Positions 6,802 through 8,572 of a stretch of 8,572 nt of DNA are shown here, piece after piece. The first letter of the stretch is position 1. The number at the start of each line of letters is the position of its first letter. Origin of the DNA: JAICLL01 sp035252155 (GTDB lineage: Bacteria > Planctomycetota > Planctomycetia > Pirellulales > JAICIG01). Where the stretch lies: contig DATFDL010000476.1 in the NCBI GenBank assembly GCA_035252155.1, positions 1 through 8,572 on the forward strand, in the 5' to 3' direction. The position numbers were made by a program, and so were the translations under genes. The notes under the pieces were generated by a model. It was given only the letters and a program-made list of their open reading frames with translations. It had not been told where the DNA came from and searched no databases.

Positions 6802-6951
6802 TTAATTATAATCGATCGCTCTGCACGCGGTCAAATCCGGGGTCTGGAGACTTGCCGAGCTGGGCTGGACATCAAGTTCCCGAGGGAGGCGGCAGTATTC
6901 GCACCGTCCGCCCGCTCGGTCCCAAACGCGCTGACGGCGGGAAACTGCCAT
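6802..6951 (-). pseudogene. 5' remnant of an HNH endonuclease gene
   Basis: The 49-residue frame begins MAVSRRQRVWDRAGGRCEYC and continues RLPRELDVQP. This is the recognisable N-terminus of small HNH endonucleases, with the CxxC (Cys17, Cys20) that starts the zinc-binding His-Asn-His fold. After about residue 30 the sequence turns into SSASLQTPDLTACRAIDYN and stops. The expected FxxDHI-type and H-N-H catalytic parts are missing, so the product cannot be an active nuclease. The ATG sits three bases after the stop of the 71-residue gene, a tight coupling typical of that two-gene arrangement. Sequence unrelated to HNH begins near 6860, just before the toxin-antitoxin promoter. The remnant call rests on a short but distinctive match. 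Confidence 0.7.
6805..6834 (-). promoter_or_regulatory. Strong predicted promoter of the antitoxin/toxin unit
   Basis: TTGACC (6834-6829) and a perfect TATAAT (6810-6805) are 18 bases apart on the minus strand. Only TAACCT separates the -10 box from the antitoxin ATG at 6798, so the mRNA should begin at or next to that ATG. The promoter lies inside the tail of the HNH remnant frame. It is the best consensus promoter in the window. Confidence 0.65.
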
Positions 6952-6954
6952 CGC

Positions 6955-7170
6955 TTACGCACCCGCTTGATCGGCAGATTTGAGTGACAGCCGGGCCTTG
7001 GCCTGCACGATGTTGATGAGACTACCGACGCGGAGGTATTTCTCAAGATCCTGCCGCTCCTGGGCCGTGATGGTTCCCCTGTTGTTGCGGTCTGCAAGAA
7101 TGTTCATCCGCGCGACTGCCCGGTCGGTGAACTTCCAGCGCAGCACGGATTGCGCGACCTCCGCCGTCAA
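6955..7170 (-). CDS. Small 71-residue partner protein of an HNH endonuclease
   Basis: The product reads LRWKFTDRAVARMNILADRN, then GTITAQERQDLEKYLRVGSL and INIVQAKARLSLK. It is a mainly helical soluble protein. The pattern of RM..LA.....G.L...E...L..Y..VG.l..l.QsKARl.L is one I recognise from a common family of small conserved proteins in Planctomycetota. These often lie directly upstream of an HNH endonuclease gene, as here (three-base gap). The function is not established; a regulatory or antitoxin-like role for the nuclease is an inference from the linkage. The start is uncertain: TTG at 7170 is used, and the frame is open upstream to a TGA without an ATG or GTG, while family members often carry some 10-15 more N-terminal residues. 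A 29-base gap separates it from the stop of the helix-turn-helix gene, so all three frames may have been one operon. Confidence 0.7.
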   Translation of the reverse strand: MTAEVAQSVLRWKFTDRAVARMNILADRNNRGTITAQERQDLEKYLRVGSLINIVQAKARLSLKSADQAGA

Positions 7171-7199
7171 GTTGGTCCGGACTTCGAATGGCGATTCGA

Positions 7200-7883
7200 T
7201 TACCGCTGGCGGAATGGGGCTGCTGAGGATCTCTCACGACACGAGCTGTCGCGCATCGTCAAAATCCGCGCGGCGTCAAGGTAGGCGGGGTCTTGTACGA
7301 GATGGCGGAGCAGGAGAAGGTTGATGCGGCGATGGCCGCGGCGCTTGCCGCCGGGCGTTCGACGCTCGAGCAATTCGCCGTACTCGGCAAGATACTCCTT
7401 GGTGCGGCGGCGTATCGTGGACGCGCTCAGCTTTAATGTGCGAGCGGCGACTTCGGGCGTGACCCATTGGTCCGCCAGGTCATACTGGTATTCCACGACC
7501 GCGTAGCCGTCGGGCGAGAAGGGGCGGACGTCGGCAAAGCGGTTGCGGCCATCGCGGTCATCGAGCTCGCCAAACACGATTTCGACCCAGGCTTCCTGCG
7601 CTCGTGCCGACCAGGCGGCGGGGCTGGCCGCCTGATGCACGCCCAACGCTTGGGCAAAGTAGCGCACGCCCCCGTCACTCGCGGCGTTCGCAGAAAGCAC
7701 CAAATCGCGCGAGGCAATCCGCCCCAGCGACCGCAATTCGCGGCGGCGGTCGTCGCGCGAGAAGATTTCGAATTCCAGCCGCACCAGCGCAATCGCGCGG
7801 TTTTCATTCTCGATCGGCCGCTTGTCGGCGGCCAACAAGCGGCCCGCATAGGGCCGGCCTGTTTCGTAGGAGTAGCGGGGCAT
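7200..7883 (-). CDS. Protein with C-terminal MerR-like helix-turn-helix, unknown N-terminal domain
   Basis: The product is 227 residues, without signal peptide or membrane segment. Residues ~138-195 read WVTPEVAARTLKLSASTIRR and then ERRTPGGKRRGHRRINLLLL. This follows the layout of MerR/excisionase-type DNA-binding domains: a helix-turn-helix that recognises the operator, then a basic wing with the RTPGG..RR motif. Unusually the domain is at the C-terminal side; MerR regulators carry it at the N-terminus. Residues ~1-135 (RLEFEIFSRDDRRRELRSLG, VRYFAQALGVHQ, WVEIVFGELDDRDGRNRF) match no family I recognise. The last ~15 residues look poorly conserved and very basic. It is divergent from the 92-residue gene and heads the minus-strand run of the small protein and HNH remnant. 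It is probably a DNA-binding regulator; its target is unknown. ATG at 7883 has no clear Shine-Dalgarno. Confidence 0.65.
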   Translation of the reverse strand: MPRYSYETGRPYAGRLLAADKRPIENENRAIALVRLEFEIFSRDDRRRELRSLGRIASRDLVLSANAASDGGVRYFAQALGVHQAASPAAWSARAQEAWVEIVFGELDDRDGRNRFADVRPFSPDGYAVVEYQYDLADQWVTPEVAARTLKLSASTIRRRTKEYLAEYGELLERRTPGGKRRGHRRINLLLLRHLVQDPAYLDAARILTMRDSSCRERSSAAPFRQR

Positions 7884-8152
7884 GGCGAAAGCACCAAAGA
7901 TGGGGACCGGATCACTTTAATCAGCGGCACCGCTCGGCGAAAGACGCGGCCCGGGAGATTTCAGCACGCCTGGCGCAGTTAACCGGAGTCTTTTTTCTGC
8001 TTATAGCTAGGGGGCCACGGCGGCGCAAAACCTGTCGCGGTGCGCGCCGCGAAAAGCAGCAAATTTGTCACAAACCTGCCAAGAACACACTCCAAAGAGC
8101 GTCCACGCGTTTATAGGTTCGCTCAGTTTCGAAACCTTTACCGGAGGACGCC
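7884..8152. other. Divergent intergenic region with small palindromes
   Basis: This 269-base region separates two divergent genes and holds no convincing ORF. Visible elements are a short palindrome AGCGGCACCGCT (7923-7934) about 40 bases upstream of the helix-turn-helix start, a T-run (7991-7996), and a GC-rich near-palindrome CGCGGTGCGCGCCGCG (8036-8051). There is also a perfect 10-base palindrome (8126-8135). Promoter-like pairs exist for both directions (for example TTTCGC/TAAAGT on the minus strand), but none is good enough to call. Confidence 0.5.
8126..8147 (+). promoter_or_regulatory. Palindrome GTTTCGAAAC and Shine-Dalgarno ahead of the 92-residue gene
   Basis: GTTTCGAAAC (8126-8135) is a perfect 10-base palindrome and could be an operator half-site pair or part of a small RNA fold. 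GGAGG (8143-8147) follows, five bases before the ATG at 8153, and is the strongest ribosome binding site in the window. The ribosome binding site is well supported; the role of the palindrome is a guess. Confidence 0.5.
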
Positions 8153-8431
8153 ATGCACACGATCATCAGCACCGCCTACCGCTCGTGCCGGAATCTCGTC
8201 TATTATCGCCGCGCGCGCCGCATTCCCGTGGGCTTCGCCACTCAAATCGAACGCGGCGAGAGCATCGAGGACATCCGACGAGCGCTCACCGACGCCCTTT
8301 TGGCAACGGTGGGCCTGAAGACGGTCGACAGCGATGCGGATTGCGTGCCGCGCTATATCCCGCTGTCCACACTGCAGAAGAGCTGGGTGCAGACCGTAAC
8401 GCCCTTTGGCTACAAGGTTGGCCTCAGGTAG
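8153..8431 (+). CDS. Hypothetical 92-residue protein
   Basis: I do not recognise this protein. It starts MHTIISTAYRSCRNLVYYRR, is basic in its first third (many Arg) and carries an ARRIPVGFATQIERGESIED segment followed by an amphipathic helix IRRALTDALLATVG. It ends with PLSTLQKSWVQTVTPFGYKV. There is no signal peptide or membrane helix. The start is well supported by GGAGG five bases upstream, which also argues that the frame is really translated. It is divergent from the helix-turn-helix gene, and a shared control region is possible. No downstream partner is visible before the window ends, and the coding evidence is only length, codon pattern and the ribosome binding site. Confidence 0.55.
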   Translation: MHTIISTAYRSCRNLVYYRRARRIPVGFATQIERGESIEDIRRALTDALLATVGLKTVDSDADCVPRYIPLSTLQKSWVQTVTPFGYKVGLR

Positions 8432-8572
8432 CGTGCGTTACTCTCGATCGATGCTGATCTGCCCAAGGCCAGGGCCGGGCGATCGTTACTTCTTTGTTAA
8501 GACGGAGGTCGCGCACTTAACGCGAGACGATTTCCTGCCACATAGGGGCGGCTTTTTTTGCGCGCGGCGTGG
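8432..8572. other. Right-edge non-coding stretch with a short inverted repeat
   Basis: No gene is seen in this 141-base tail. GTTAAG (8496-8501) and CTTAAC (8516-8521) form a 6-base inverted repeat around 14 bases, which could be a binding site or chance. A T-run near the end follows a GC-rich stretch, but the stem is too weak to call a terminator. Confidence 0.4.

Noticed and set aside
8065..8457. A 130-residue plus-strand frame overlapping the 92-residue gene
   Set aside because: Its start lacks a Shine-Dalgarno, whereas the overlapping frame starting at 8153 has GGAGG at ideal spacing.
8536..8562. A possible intrinsic terminator before the T-run near the right edge
   Set aside because: Only three base pairs (GCC/GGC) can form the stem, which is too weak.
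1..8572. CRISPR array, tRNA or integrase/attachment site
   Set aside because: No regularly spaced repeats, tRNA cloverleaf or recombinase motif was found on either strand by reading.

Overview
The window is GC-rich, densely coding bacterial DNA. It most likely comes from a member of the Planctomycetota (Pirellulales-like). This is inferred from three things: the large exported NPCBM-type protein built of small beta modules, the pairing of a small protein with an HNH endonuclease, and the style of the palindromic intergenic repeat. No rRNA or marker gene is present to confirm it. No tRNA, rRNA, CRISPR array, complete insertion sequence or integrase was found.

Layout. Bases 1-850 (minus) hold the N-terminal part of an RND/MMPL-type membrane transporter that runs off the left edge. 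It is divergent from a multi-pass GT-C (family 39-like) glycosyltransferase at 1028-2263 (plus). The 177-base gap between them carries a 60-base near-perfect palindrome (911-970) and a promoter placed so close to the glycosyltransferase ATG that the mRNA is predicted to be leaderless. From 7883 down to 2275 every gene is on the minus strand. In order of transcription they are: a protein with a MerR-like helix-turn-helix (7883-7200); a 71-residue small protein (7170-6955); the first ~30 codons of an HNH endonuclease, then unrelated sequence (6951-6802); a small antitoxin (6798-6613); a RelE/ParE toxin lacking its C-terminal third (6597-6391); a 956-residue secreted NPCBM-like protein (6379-3509); a small 89-residue protein (3359-3090); and, 14 bases on, a HEPN-domain protein with an RNPTQH motif (3075-2275). 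A 92-residue unrecognised ORF with a strong ribosome binding site lies at 8153-8431 (plus).

How the parts relate. Bases 6391-6951 look like eroded defence or addiction cassettes. An HNH gene is cut off where a toxin-antitoxin promoter begins, and the toxin is cut off where the secreted-protein gene begins. The antitoxin has a TTGACC-N18-TATAAT promoter inside the HNH remnant and would also be read from a leaderless mRNA. The clearest candidate for an intact, little-described functional unit is the two-gene set at 3359-2275 (small beta-rich protein plus HEPN protein), which has its own promoter and Shine-Dalgarno sequence. HEPN proteins with an RX4H motif are often RNases in defence or toxin-antitoxin systems, but that role here is inference. 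The remaining genes (transporter, glycosyltransferase, exported protein) look like ordinary cell-envelope functions.
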